Positions 11,158 through 19,838 of a DNA stretch of 64,000 nt are shown piece by piece. The stretch's first letter is position 1. Every line of letters starts with the position of its first letter. The stretch spans positions 92,579 to 156,578 of the forward strand of contig JAKAKD010000041.1 of the NCBI GenBank assembly GCA_021824635.1. The letters are read 5' to 3'. Made by a program: the position numbers and the translations under genes. The DNA comes from Bacteroidota bacterium (GTDB taxonomy: Bacteria > Bacteroidota > Ignavibacteria > Ignavibacteriales > Melioribacteraceae). The notes beneath the pieces are model-generated. The model saw only the letters and a list, made by a program, of their open reading frames with translations, did no database searches and was not told the origin of the DNA.

Positions 11158-13098
11158 ATGATAGACATAAAAAATCTTTCGATTCAATTTACCGGAATAA
11201 ATCTTTTTGAGAATGTTAATCTCAGAATAAGCAAGCACGATAAGATTGCGCTTGTCGGCTCAAACGGAACCGGCAAATCAACTTTATTAAAACTTCTTTA
11301 CGGAATTGAAAGACCGGAAACCGGTGAAATTTTCAGGCAAAAAGGAATACGCATCGGTTATCTTCAACAAGATTTAATTTCCTCGAAGGGACAGACTTTA
11401 TTTGCAGAAGTAAAATCATCCTTGCCAAATCTTAAATCTTTGGATGAGCGCGAGACTGAAATTATCGAAGGACTTAACTCTCCTACTCTTTTGGATGAAG
11501 ACCGTGAAGAACTTCTTGAAGAACTCGGCGAGATACATCATAAAAAAGATGAAATTGATTTTTACGCTGCGGATTCTAGAATTGAAAAAGTATTGGTGGG
11601 GTTAGGCTTCAAGAACAAAGATTTTGAAAGAAGCACGGCAGAGTTTTCCGGCGGATGGCAAATGCGCATTCAGCTTGCGCAAATTTTGCTTGCTGATAAT
11701 GATTTAATTCTTCTTGATGAACCTACAAATCACCTTGATCTTGACACGCTAACCTGGCTTGAGGAATTTTTGCAGAGTTTTAAGGGCTCTCTGATACTTG
11801 TTTCCCATGACAGACACTTTGTGGACAGCGTTACAAATAAAACACTCGAGGTTTTTGATAAACAAATCGGTTTTTTCCCAGGAAATTACAGCGCCTATCT
11901 GAAGTTCAAAGATGAACGCGATATTCAACTTCGCGTTCAACAAAAAACTCAAGAGAAAAAAATTAAAGAGACGGAAAAATTTATTGAACGTTTCCGCTAC
12001 AAATCTACAAAATCAAAACAAGTCCAAAGCAGAATTAAACAGCTCGAAAAACTAGATTCAATTTCAATTGCAGAAGAAGAGAAAAAAATTGAATTAAGAT
12101 TTCCCGAACCGCCGAGAAGCGGCATAGTTCCGGTTGAATTGAAAAATATCTCTAAATCTTACAGTGAATTATCTGTACTTAAAAATGTTGATCTCTTAAT
12201 CGAACGTGGAGATAAGATTGCTATAGTTGGTCCTAACGGCGCCGGAAAAACAACGCTCGCTAAAATTATTGGCGGTAAATTAGCACCCACTACGGGAGAA
12301 ATAATTTATGGGCACAACACAATAGTTTCTTATTACGAGCAAGAAGTAGCAAACGCTTTGAATCCCGAAGACGATTTAATTGATACTCTTGAAGAGATGA
12401 ATAACGATTTAAGCGCAGGACATATAAGATCAATTCTAGGTTCGTTTCTTTTTTCCGGCGACGATGTTTTTAAAAAAGTAAAAGTGCTTTCCGGAGGTGA
12501 AAAGAGCCGTGTTGCTCTTGCACGTCTGCTTCTCACTCAAAGTAATCTTATAATTCTCGATGAGCCTACAAATCATCTCGATTTTTCTTCAAAGGAAATA
12601 TTGAAACGGGCGCTGGCGGAATTTACCGGCACACTTATAATTGTTTCTCATGATGTTGATTTCTTAGAATCAATTACGACAAAAATTTTAGAGATACGGG
12701 ATCAGCATGTTAAAGTTATTGTTGGTGGAATAGATTACTATCTGCAGAAGAAGAAAGAAGACGCACAAATTGATATTAACAATAAAACTACCGAACAAAA
12801 GAACACACGCAAAGATCAAAAAAGATTGGAAGCTGAAGTCCGCCAGCAAAAATTTGTGCTGACCAAAGATTTGAAAGCAGAGCTTACACGTTGCGAAAAT
12901 GAGATTAGGAAATTAGAGGAATTGAAGGTAAAACTAGAAAGTGAGTTGATTGATCCAAATATTTTCAGCAACCCACAACTTTCCAAGGAAAAAAATCTTT
13001 CGTACGAAAAGACTAAATCGCAACTGGAAATTCAATACAACATTTGGACTGAAATAACAGATAAACTAGAACAAATTGATGAACAATTCGGTATATAA
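11158..13098 (+). CDS. ABC-F family ATPase
   Basis: A soluble tandem ATPase of 646 residues, of the ABC-F type that acts on ribosomes or in stress rather than in transport. The first cassette has GSNGTGKST, FSGGWQMR and LLDEPTNHLD; the second has GPNGAGKTT, LSGGEKSR and LDEPTNHLD. Between them lies the basic P-site-tRNA-interaction-type linker (about 255-315, rich in K and R). A C-terminal coiled coil (about 540-645) resembles that of Uup and YfmR, so a Uup-like member is most likely. No transmembrane segment is present. It is convergent with the ROK gene, 15 bp away. Confidence 0.92.
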   Translation: MIDIKNLSIQFTGINLFENVNLRISKHDKIALVGSNGTGKSTLLKLLYGIERPETGEIFRQKGIRIGYLQQDLISSKGQTLFAEVKSSLPNLKSLDERETEIIEGLNSPTLLDEDREELLEELGEIHHKKDEIDFYAADSRIEKVLVGLGFKNKDFERSTAEFSGGWQMRIQLAQILLADNDLILLDEPTNHLDLDTLTWLEEFLQSFKGSLILVSHDRHFVDSVTNKTLEVFDKQIGFFPGNYSAYLKFKDERDIQLRVQQKTQEKKIKETEKFIERFRYKSTKSKQVQSRIKQLEKLDSISIAEEEKKIELRFPEPPRSGIVPVELKNISKSYSELSVLKNVDLLIERGDKIAIVGPNGAGKTTLAKIIGGKLAPTTGEIIYGHNTIVSYYEQEVANALNPEDDLIDTLEEMNNDLSAGHIRSILGSFLFSGDDVFKKVKVLSGGEKSRVALARLLLTQSNLIILDEPTNHLDFSSKEILKRALAEFTGTLIIVSHDVDFLESITTKILEIRDQHVKVIVGGIDYYLQKKKEDAQIDINNKTTEQKNTRKDQKRLEAEVRQQKFVLTKDLKAELTRCENEIRKLEELKVKLESELIDPNIFSNPQLSKEKNLSYEKTKSQLEIQYNIWTEITDKLEQIDEQFGI

Positions 13099-13113
13099 AA
13101 TAGACGGAATAAT

Positions 13114-14079
13114 TTATTTCAAAAATTCTTCCGCTAAAGCCACTCCGCCATAAAGAGCGGCGTCATCACCAAGTTTTGTTTCAAAAATTTTTACAATCTC
13201 ACCCGCTTCTAGCAGCACAGTTTCTTTAAAAGCTTTTTCAATTTTTGGTATCATGAATTCGTGCATAGCTTCAATTACTCCTCCGCCAAGTACGATGGTA
13301 TCAATATTAAGCAAAGTTGTTATACTTCCAAGGACGGTTCCTATAGTTACGGCTGCTTTACCAACACATTTTACAACTAGCGGATCTTCCTTTTTCAATG
13401 CATCGGCAAGCGCTCTGCTCTTTAATTGTTTCTTTGGTAATTGATACTCTTTGAGAATGCTCTTCTTTCCCTTGTTCAAACCTCGTTTTATTTCACGGAC
13501 AATCGCTGTTCTGCTCGCTGTCATTTCAAATGTTGTCCGGTTTGAAAAAGTAGAGAATTCACCCTTTGGCTCAACAATTATATGACCAATTTCTCCCGCA
13601 AAAAAAGATGAGCCGCGGTACAATTTGCCGTCGAAAAAAAACGCTCCGCCAATTCCGGTACCTACAAAAACTACCATCATATTTTTTACATCACTACTCA
13701 ACTCAAATTTTTTTATTCCAAGTCCGGCAAGATTCACATCATTCTCAATCAACACCGGAACTGCAATCTCTTTGGCTAAAGCTTCTTTTATATTAAAATC
13801 TTTGATGCCAAGATTTGGCGCGCTTCCAATTATTCCGGTAAAAGGGTTTACAGTCCCTGGTACGCCAAGGCAGACAGCTCTTACATCATTCTCTTTTAAG
13901 TGATTCTCATCTAATATTTTTTTTACTGAATCTGCAATGGACTTAACCAAGAATTCATTCCCCTTTTCAGTATTGGTTGGAATTTTCACGCGCGAAACGA
14001 TCTCATTATCGGCATTGATTAATGCGGATAATATCTTGGTTCCGCCAAAATCAACAGAAATGATGTTTTGAACTCCCAT
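13114..14079 (-). CDS. ROK family sugar kinase (glucokinase-like)
   Basis: A predicted sugar kinase of the ROK family, 321 residues. The phosphate-binding DFGGTKI is at residues 10-16, IENDVNLA carries the catalytic Asp, GTGIGGAFFFDG follows, and the adenosine-site GGGVIEA lies toward the C-terminus. The usual ROK zinc motif (CxCGxxGC) after GEIGHIIVEPKG is missing; the segment reads EFSTFSNRTTFEM instead. Substrate is therefore uncertain; glucose or an N-acyl hexosamine is possible. It stands alone, divergent from bshC. Confidence 0.88.
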   Translation of the reverse strand: MGVQNIISVDFGGTKILSALINADNEIVSRVKIPTNTEKGNEFLVKSIADSVKKILDENHLKENDVRAVCLGVPGTVNPFTGIIGSAPNLGIKDFNIKEALAKEIAVPVLIENDVNLAGLGIKKFELSSDVKNMMVVFVGTGIGGAFFFDGKLYRGSSFFAGEIGHIIVEPKGEFSTFSNRTTFEMTASRTAIVREIKRGLNKGKKSILKEYQLPKKQLKSRALADALKKEDPLVVKCVGKAAVTIGTVLGSITTLLNIDTIVLGGGVIEAMHEFMIPKIEKAFKETVLLEAGEIVKIFETKLGDDAALYGGVALAEEFLK

Positions 14080-14238
14080 GCTTTCTCCGATTTTACAGAT
14101 TTTAAGTTGTACTCTATCTTAATATTGTAAGAAAAAATTTATAAATTCAAGTTGTAATTGAAATAAGTATTGTTGAAGTGTAACAATTAAGATTTTCCAA
14201 ATGCAAGATAGTAATTTCTAATTATCAAGGAAGATAGA

Positions 14239-15867
14239 ATGTATATAAATTTTTCTGATATCCCGGCGCATCAAAATCTTTTTCTCGATTATCTACACGA
14301 GTTTGAAAATGTAGAACGGTTTTATGGAAAGAATTTCAGAGCTGTTGAGCAGTATCTTCCGCTTTTCAAGAAATTATCGGAAAGAGAAAGACCTCACCGT
14401 GAATTAGTTCACGAGATAATTAAATCGCAATACGGCACTCAGTCGCCATCAAAAAAAACTTTACAAAACATTGAACTGCTCAACTCTAAAAAGACAATAG
14501 CAGTTGTTACTGGACAGCAGCTTGGCATTTTTGGCGGTCCCCTTTACACAATTTATAAATCAATCACCGCAATTAAACTTTGCAGTTATCTAAAAGAGAT
14601 TTACGACGATTATAATTTCGTTCCGATTTTCTGGCTTGAGGGAGACGACCACGATTACGATGAAGCGAGAAATTTTTCACTACTCAATAACGAAAACCAA
14701 ATTATCAACTTAAAATATGATGACGGTCAGCCGGAAGATGTCAACAGAGGCGCTATTGGCCTATTGAAATTCGACCAAAACTTAGAAAATGTTTTTACTG
14801 AATTAAACGGAGGATTGCGCCAGACGGAATTCAAAGCACCTCTTCTTGAATTACTAAATTCTATCTACCAGCCGGGAAAAACTTTCCTCGAATCATTCCG
14901 CGAATTGATGATAAAACTTTTTGATGAATACGGTTTAATAGTTTTCAACCCGATTGATCATGCGGTCAAGAAAATTCTTTCGCCGATCTTTGCAAAAGAG
15001 ATTTCGGAATTTGGAAATCATACCGGCTTGCTGGTTGAACGAAGTGCCGAACTCGAAGAAGTTTACCACGCTCAGGTAAAAGTAAAACCGATCAATTTAT
15101 TCTATGTTGAAGAGAAGGAACGTCTTTCTATCGAACCGACCGATACTGGCGAATATAGATTGAAAGGTAAACGTAAAAAATTCACTCAAGAAGAATTACT
15201 TTTGCAGCTTGAATCATCACCCGAAAAATTTAGTCCCAATGTATTACTTAGACCTATTTGCCAGGATTTCCTTTTTCCGACTGCTTTTTATGTAGGGGGA
15301 CCTGGAGAGATAAGTTATTTTGCGCAAGTTTCGCCGTTGTATAAGATTTACGATCTCGAAGAACCGTTTATTTATCCTCGTTCTTCGGCTACGATTGTAG
15401 AAAAAGGTGTTCAAGCGATTTTAGAAAAAAATAATCTGCAGTACGTAGACATTTTTACTGAAGAAGAAGCTTTGATACAAAAAATTGTTGCCGCTTCATC
15501 TGAGATTAATCTTGAAACTCTTTTCCAAAATTCTTTTGATGAAATAAACAGTTCGATGAACCAGCTTAATCAAATTTTACCGTTAATAGATAAAACACTC
15601 GGCGATCTGACACAAAAATCAAAACAAAGAATTGATGAGACGCTAAATTATCTGAAAACGAAAGCGCTGGAATCCGAGAAAAGAAAATATGATTCAACAA
15701 TCCGGCAAGTAAGTAAAGTCCGTAATGTTCTTTTCCCTAACAACAATCTTCAAGAGCGCGAGTTAAACTGGATTTACTTTGCCAATAAGTACGGAATAGA
15801 TATTATAGGGTGGATCTTCAATGAACTTGCAATCAACAAGTTCGAGCATCAGATATTAGAAATGTAA
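14239..15867 (+). CDS. bshC: Bacillithiol biosynthesis cysteine-adding enzyme BshC
   Basis: Adds cysteine to glucosaminyl-malate in the last step of bacillithiol synthesis, the cytoplasmic thiol buffer used in place of glutathione. 542 residues, the usual length. Recognised by the N-terminal nucleotide-binding-like stretch (TGQQLGIFGGPLYTIYK), WLEGDDHDYDEA, FLFPTAFYVGGPGEISYF, the PRSSATIVE segment, and the C-terminal coiled coil ending in a helical tail. The ATG has AGGA 8 nt upstream. bshA and bshB are not in the window, so the pathway is split across the genome. Confidence 0.95.
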   Translation: MYINFSDIPAHQNLFLDYLHEFENVERFYGKNFRAVEQYLPLFKKLSERERPHRELVHEIIKSQYGTQSPSKKTLQNIELLNSKKTIAVVTGQQLGIFGGPLYTIYKSITAIKLCSYLKEIYDDYNFVPIFWLEGDDHDYDEARNFSLLNNENQIINLKYDDGQPEDVNRGAIGLLKFDQNLENVFTELNGGLRQTEFKAPLLELLNSIYQPGKTFLESFRELMIKLFDEYGLIVFNPIDHAVKKILSPIFAKEISEFGNHTGLLVERSAELEEVYHAQVKVKPINLFYVEEKERLSIEPTDTGEYRLKGKRKKFTQEELLLQLESSPEKFSPNVLLRPICQDFLFPTAFYVGGPGEISYFAQVSPLYKIYDLEEPFIYPRSSATIVEKGVQAILEKNNLQYVDIFTEEEALIQKIVAASSEINLETLFQNSFDEINSSMNQLNQILPLIDKTLGDLTQKSKQRIDETLNYLKTKALESEKRKYDSTIRQVSKVRNVLFPNNNLQERELNWIYFANKYGIDIIGWIFNELAINKFEHQILEM

Positions 15868-15876
15868 TTTTCATTC

Positions 15877-16035
15877 TGTCATTCTGAATTATCTAAGTAG
15901 GAAATTCTTCGTCGCTAATCCAAAATAAAACAGTTTTTTCTTGCTCGTGTTCTTGATCTTAATCATGATCTCTTATTTCGAGCAAGATCATGAGCATGAC
16001 GAACTACAATAACAGTACTACGCTCCAGAATGACA
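15877..16035 (+). repeat. Intergenic palindromic repeat (TGTCATTCTG type)
   Basis: The bshC-aroA spacer is bounded by an inverted repeat, TGTCATTCTGAA at 15877-15888 and CCAGAATGACA at 16025-16035. Inside lie shorter inverted segments built on TCATGATC and GAGCAAG. The outer sequence resembles small non-coding dispersed repeats seen between genes in many bacteria. No open reading frame of note is present. It may also fold as a shared end for the two convergent genes. Confidence 0.5.
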
Positions 16036-16041
16036 CATTGC

Positions 16042-17328
16042 CTAAGGTGAGCTATTTAGAAAATTTATTTGCTCAACAAAGTTTGGATTAGAAACACCAA
16101 CACATTCAAAATCATTTACCTTGCCGCCATTCTCCATCAACATACTCATCACTCCGAAAGCCATTGCAATTCTATGGTCGCCGCAGCTATCAAAGATTAT
16201 ATTTTCAATGGAAGCTTTACCATCTAATTCAAATCCGTCTTCTAACTCCGTAACTATAAGTCCAGCTCTGGCAAAATTTTGGCAAAGAGATTTAATTCTA
16301 TCGGACTCTTTTACGCGCAATTCTTTTGCGCCGGTAATTCTAAAATTCCCTTCGGCAAAAGCTCCGGCAACAGCAAGAATTGGTATCTCATCAATTATAT
16401 TGGGTATGATTGTTTCTGGTATAGAAATGTTTTTCAAATTACTGGAAAAGACTCGGAGATCACCGACTTTCTCTCCTTTTGACTCAATCAGATTTTCTAC
16501 TTCAATTATACCGCCCATCTGTTTTAGTATATCAATAACACCGGTACGAGTTTCGTTTAGCGATACATTTTTAATTACAATCTCCGAATTTCGAGTCAGA
16601 AGAGCGAGGACAATAAAAAATGCGGCGCTTGAAATATCGGATGGAACAGTGATTTCAAATGGCTGAGGATAATTTTTCTTGCTGACAAATATTTTTGTTC
16701 CTGAAGAATCTTTTTCTGTTCTCAAACCAAGAAGTTTTTCCGTATGATTTCTCGTCGGGATCGCTTCAATTATTACAGATTCTTCATCAAGATGGATTGC
16801 GCATAATATAAGAGCGCTCTTAACCTGCGCACTTGCAACCTGAAGTTTGTAATTAACCGCTTTAAGGGTAGATGATGGTTTGATATTAATCGGCATTATT
16901 CCTTTTTCACTCACAGAAATATCAGATCCGAAAACCTTAAGCGGTTCAACAATTCTTCCCATCGGTCTTTTGGATAAAGACTCGTCGCCGGTAATTACGG
17001 ATTCAAAATCCTGCGCGGCTAGAATTCCGCTCATCAAACGTGCGGTCGTTCCGGAGTTTCCGGCATACAAATCATTTTCCGGTTTCGAAAATCCCTTAAA
17101 TCCTTTTCCGTTTACTTTTATTGAATCATCCAAAAATTCAAATTTGCAGCCAAGTTTTTCCAAGCAGTCCATTGTTGAACGGACATCTTCGGAATCGGAA
17201 CAATTACAAATCACAGAAACACCGTTTGCCATAGCCGCAAACATTACAGCTCTATGGGAGATTGATTTATCTCCTCGAAGCTCTAGTTCGCCCTTAATTC
17301 TTTCTATTTTTTTAAATTGCTGAATCAC
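16042..17328 (-). CDS. aroA: 3-phosphoshikimate 1-carboxyvinyltransferase (EPSP synthase)
   Basis: Condenses phosphoenolpyruvate with shikimate 3-phosphate in chorismate synthesis; 428 residues. Seen are RGDKSISHRAVMFAAMA near the N-terminus, YAGNSGTTARLM, LSKRPMGRI, QVKSALILC, the SDISSAAFF turn and the C-terminal RVKESDRI and DHRIAMA. Several GTG codons are possible starts (17340, 17337, 17328). The GTG at 17328 is chosen because it forms a GTGA overlap with the trmH stop, giving tight coupling. It is the last gene of the HicB-like/trmH/aroA operon. Confidence 0.96.
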   Translation of the reverse strand: MIQQFKKIERIKGELELRGDKSISHRAVMFAAMANGVSVICNCSDSEDVRSTMDCLEKLGCKFEFLDDSIKVNGKGFKGFSKPENDLYAGNSGTTARLMSGILAAQDFESVITGDESLSKRPMGRIVEPLKVFGSDISVSEKGIMPINIKPSSTLKAVNYKLQVASAQVKSALILCAIHLDEESVIIEAIPTRNHTEKLLGLRTEKDSSGTKIFVSKKNYPQPFEITVPSDISSAAFFIVLALLTRNSEIVIKNVSLNETRTGVIDILKQMGGIIEVENLIESKGEKVGDLRVFSSNLKNISIPETIIPNIIDEIPILAVAGAFAEGNFRITGAKELRVKESDRIKSLCQNFARAGLIVTELEDGFELDGKASIENIIFDSCGDHRIAMAFGVMSMLMENGGKVNDFECVGVSNPNFVEQINFLNSSP

Positions 17329-17915
17329 TTTTCGCACCACCGATCAATTAAGGCATCAAGTTCTTTCTTCTCAAGCTCGCTCTGCCCGTACATATTTTTT
17401 ATTACCCGCTGGCGTTGAGCTTCATACAAAGTTACTGCTGCGGCAACCGATACATTCAGACTTTGAATCATTCCTCTCATCGGTATGTAGAAAGTTTCGT
17501 CAGCTAATTTTTCAGCTTCTGCAGAAACACCGCGTTTCTCATTACCAAATACAAGTGCAACTTTTTGAGTCAGATCAATGTCATAAATATTCACAGCATT
17601 TTTATTGAGTATACTTGCATAGACTTTGAATCCCTGTGCCCGTAAATGGTCATAGCAATTTTTAGTATCGTTATATTTTTCTACATCAATCCATTTATTT
17701 GCAGATGATGAAGAAGTTTTACTGATTCGGGGGAAGGATTCAAAAGTGTAGAGTAAACTTATTTTAGGAACACCAACCGCATCGCACGTTCTAAATATTG
17801 CGCTGACATTGTGCGGATCATGTATGTTTTCCATAACCACTTGAAGAGAAAATTGTCTTGCAGTTGCAGTAGAAATAATTTTTTGTAGCCGTTCGTCTGT
17901 CTTAAATTTTCGCAT
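17325..17915 (-). CDS. trmH: tRNA (guanosine(18)-2'-O)-methyltransferase TrmH
   Basis: A SPOUT-fold methyltransferase that 2'-O-methylates G18 in the tRNA D-loop; 196 residues. The TrmH pattern is clear: MENIHDPHNVSAIFRTCDAV, the SAM-knot stretches VALVFGNEKRGVS and FYIPMRGMIQSLNVSVAAAV, then the YEAQRQR tail. The ATG at 17915 overlaps the last base of the HicB-like stop (TGATG). A GTG at 17918 is the alternative. The 3' end overlaps aroA by 4 bp. Confidence 0.92.
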   Translation of the reverse strand: MRKFKTDERLQKIISTATARQFSLQVVMENIHDPHNVSAIFRTCDAVGVPKISLLYTFESFPRISKTSSSSANKWIDVEKYNDTKNCYDHLRAQGFKVYASILNKNAVNIYDIDLTQKVALVFGNEKRGVSAEAEKLADETFYIPMRGMIQSLNVSVAAAVTLYEAQRQRVIKNMYGQSELEKKELDALIDRWCEK

Positions 17916-18139
17916 CACTTATCAAAAATAATTTTATAGACAGTTAATGGATGTTCTCTGCGGGCACGGTCAATAATCATCTTTTTATCCGAAGGACTTT
18001 GCAAATAAAATTTCAGCAGTGAAACAATTTTATCAATCACTTCATCTTCTGTATGAGCCCAGCTTTCACATCCTTTTATAGAAGGTACTTCAGCCGTGTA
18101 GCCGTCATCGGTTTGTATTACATGTAAGTTTAGAACCAA
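17915..18139 (-). CDS. HicB-like small protein (UPF0150 fold), solo
   Basis: A 74-residue protein with the HicB N-terminal fold (DDGYTAEVPSIKGCESWAHT, then an acidic helix). In toxin-antitoxin pairs HicB neutralises the HicA mRNA interferase. No HicA-like frame lies next to it and no DNA-binding domain is fused, so it is probably not a classical antitoxin. The start is a TTG with AAGG upstream. It abuts trmH and may be read from the same promoter. Confidence 0.75.
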   Translation of the reverse strand: MVLNLHVIQTDDGYTAEVPSIKGCESWAHTEDEVIDKIVSLLKFYLQSPSDKKMIIDRARREHPLTVYKIIFDK

Positions 18140-18213
18140 AATATTTTCCTTTTGAATACATTGTTATTTCTAACAGTAAAAAAATACATGACAGAAAAAG
18201 ACATTCCTATATA

Positions 18214-18224
18214 CGGCTAAAGCC
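18214..18224 (+). repeat. GGCTAAAGCC palindrome, 3' flank of RAYT
   Basis: A short palindrome (CGGCTAAAGCC) whose inverted form (CGGCTTTAGCC, 18885-18895) lies on the other side of the transposase gene. The pair brackets an element of about 680 bp. Confidence 0.5.
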
Positions 18225-18244
18225 AAATATCAGATTTTTCAATA

Positions 18245-18274
18245 AATTGCCGCGCCCTGAAGGCCGCGGCAATT
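18245..18274 (+). repeat. Perfect 10-bp inverted repeat, 3' flank of RAYT
   Basis: AATTGCCGCG at 18245-18254 and CGCGGCAATT at 18265-18274 with a 10-nt loop, a strong GC-rich hairpin in AT-rich DNA. It lies about 80 bp downstream of the transposase stop. It could be a REP-like substrate of that protein or a terminator. Confidence 0.6.
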
Positions 18275-18357
18275 CTCGATTCTTATTTACAATATATAAA
18301 TAATTAGCATCAGTTTTAATTCTAGGGTTTGGGCCTGAAAAGATTTTTTAATCTCAA

Positions 18358-18792
18358 TTATATTGCAGCTACTGTATTTTGATATCTCTTCATTAAATCA
18401 TCATACTCTTCTGAAAATGATTTCTTATGATGATGTTCTTCCTGATTTCGAATATAACTTCTAACTTTACTAACAATTGACTCACTTACTGAAATTGCGA
18501 AATACTCATCCTGCCATTCAAATTTTGTTCGGGTTAATTTGTTCTTATTGACCCAGAAAGAAGATTCACCTTTTATAAGCATAACTGTTTTACTTATTGA
18601 TTGATCAGCTTTCAGAGAGACCAGAATGTGGATATGATCTGAGATGCAATTAATAGTGTCAATCCAAATTTCTTTTATTTTTGAGTTTGATTTTATATGA
18701 TCGAGCAAAGTGTTTCTTAATTCACTCGAAATCATCTTCTCCCTATTTTTTGTAGACCAAATAAGATGAACCCAAACCCTTACGAATGGCAT
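18358..18792 (-). mobile_element. IS200/IS605-like (RAYT-type) Y1 transposase
   Basis: A single-domain HUH/Y1 protein of 144 residues. The HUH pair is in DHIHILVSL and the likely catalytic Tyr is in VRSYIRNQEEHHHKK. VWVHLIWSTKNRE near the start and KGESSFWVN, WQDEYFAISVSES further on follow the REP-associated transposase pattern. RAYT proteins nick single-stranded palindromes. The ATG at 18792 with GGAG upstream is chosen over the longer frame from 18822. No tnpB gene accompanies it. Palindromes on both sides suggest a REP/RAYT unit. Confidence 0.85.
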
Positions 18793-18840
18793 ATTATCTC
18801 CATTCTGTATTTCGCAAAACAATAAATAATTTTTTATCTG

Positions 18841-18860
18841 CCACGAGCTTTAGCTCGTGG
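18841..18860 (+). repeat. Perfect 8-bp hairpin, 5' flank of RAYT
   Basis: CCACGAGC at 18841-18848, TTTA loop, GCTCGTGG at 18853-18860. It lies about 50 bp upstream of the transposase start, and its CTTTAG centre matches the neighbouring GGCTTTAGCC palindrome (18886-18895). This is the form expected of a REP-type substrate. Confidence 0.6.
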
Positions 18861-18968
18861 GTTTAAAAATCAAAAAGTATCAATCGGCTTTAGCCACATT
18901 CATAAATTGTTATTGAATTTGATTCTTTCTTAATAAAAATATTAACCCGAAAAGTTGATCGCTCTTTC

Positions 18969-19835
18969 TCAATATCCTCCCGCTGCTACAGCTTCTCCCT
19001 TGACAATTTTAACACTTGCGCTGGCACCGATTCTATCCGCGCCGCTGGCAATCATTAATTTAGCATCTTCTGTAGTTCTAATTCCACCGCTTGCTTTAAC
19101 GCCCACTGTCGAGCCAACCACATATCTCATCAACGCAACATCACCTGCAGTTGCGCCTCCTTTGCTAAATCCGGTAGAGGTCTTTACAAAATCTGCTTTT
19201 GCTTCTTTGGCAAGAATGCATGCTTTAATTTTCTCTTCATCAGTCAGAATAGACGATTCAATGATCACTTTACAAATTGCACCGAATTTTTTGGCTGCAA
19301 AAACAACTTGATTGATATCGTTGAAGACATAATCATTTTCTCCTTGTTTCAGCATACCGATATTGATTACCATATCAATTTCCTGGGCACCGTTTTTAAG
19401 TGCCTGCTCTGCTTCAAAACGTTTGGTCTCAGTGGTTGTAGCACCCAGCGGGAATCCGATTACAGTACATACTTTCACTTTTGAACCGCTCAACAGATCT
19501 TTACACATCGGGACAAATGACGGGTTTACGCATACGGAAGCAAAACTATATGTACGCGCTTCTTCGCAAAGAGTTTTAATTTCTTTTGGAGTAGCATCCG
19601 GTTTAAGCAAAGTATGGTCAATCATCCGGGCAACATCTTTATCAATATGTTCGCCAACGCCAATGCTTGCGGCAATTCTCTCTGCACCGTTGGTAATAAT
19701 ATTCTTAACAGCCGTGCGTTGATCAACAACATTGCGTTCCCATCCGGCACATGTTCCACCTGTGCAGTAAAAATCCTGTAATGATTTTTCCATTAGTACT
19801 TGTGATACAATTTTTTCGATCATTCCTGTGCTCAT
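18969..19835 (-). CDS. deoC: Deoxyribose-phosphate aldolase with N-terminal extension
   Basis: Cleaves 2-deoxyribose 5-phosphate to glyceraldehyde 3-phosphate and acetaldehyde. The core starts near residue 68 ([14 protein letters not shown]). The Schiff-base Lys is K218 in [10 protein letters not shown] and the second active-site Lys is K247 in VKASGGIRT. At 288 residues it is about 65 longer than a minimal DeoC. The extra N-terminus begins with an amphipathic helix ([13 protein letters not shown]) and then a linker with two Cys ([10 protein letters not shown]). The helix resembles encapsulation peptides that target enzymes into bacterial microcompartments, and BMC-H shell genes lie at 39.6-40.6 kb. 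The gene starts 3 bp after folD. Confidence 0.93.
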   Translation of the reverse strand: MSTGMIEKIVSQVLMEKSLQDFYCTGGTCAGWERNVVDQRTAVKNIITNGAERIAASIGVGEHIDKDVARMIDHTLLKPDATPKEIKTLCEEARTYSFASVCVNPSFVPMCKDLLSGSKVKVCTVIGFPLGATTTETKRFEAEQALKNGAQEIDMVINIGMLKQGENDYVFNDINQVVFAAKKFGAICKVIIESSILTDEEKIKACILAKEAKADFVKTSTGFSKGGATAGDVALMRYVVGSTVGVKASGGIRTTEDAKLMIASGADRIGASASVKIVKGEAVAAGGY

Positions 19836-19838
19836 AAT

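Noticed and set aside
16121..16666. Plus-strand frame of 181 residues
   Set aside because: A shadow of aroA on the other strand with no ribosome site or recognisable content.
17915..18139. HicAB toxin-antitoxin system
   Set aside because: Only the HicB-like half is present; no HicA-like frame lies on either side.
18969..19835. Two plus-strand frames (118 and 119 residues) across deoC
   Set aside because: Antisense shadows; DeoC active-site motifs are on the minus strand.
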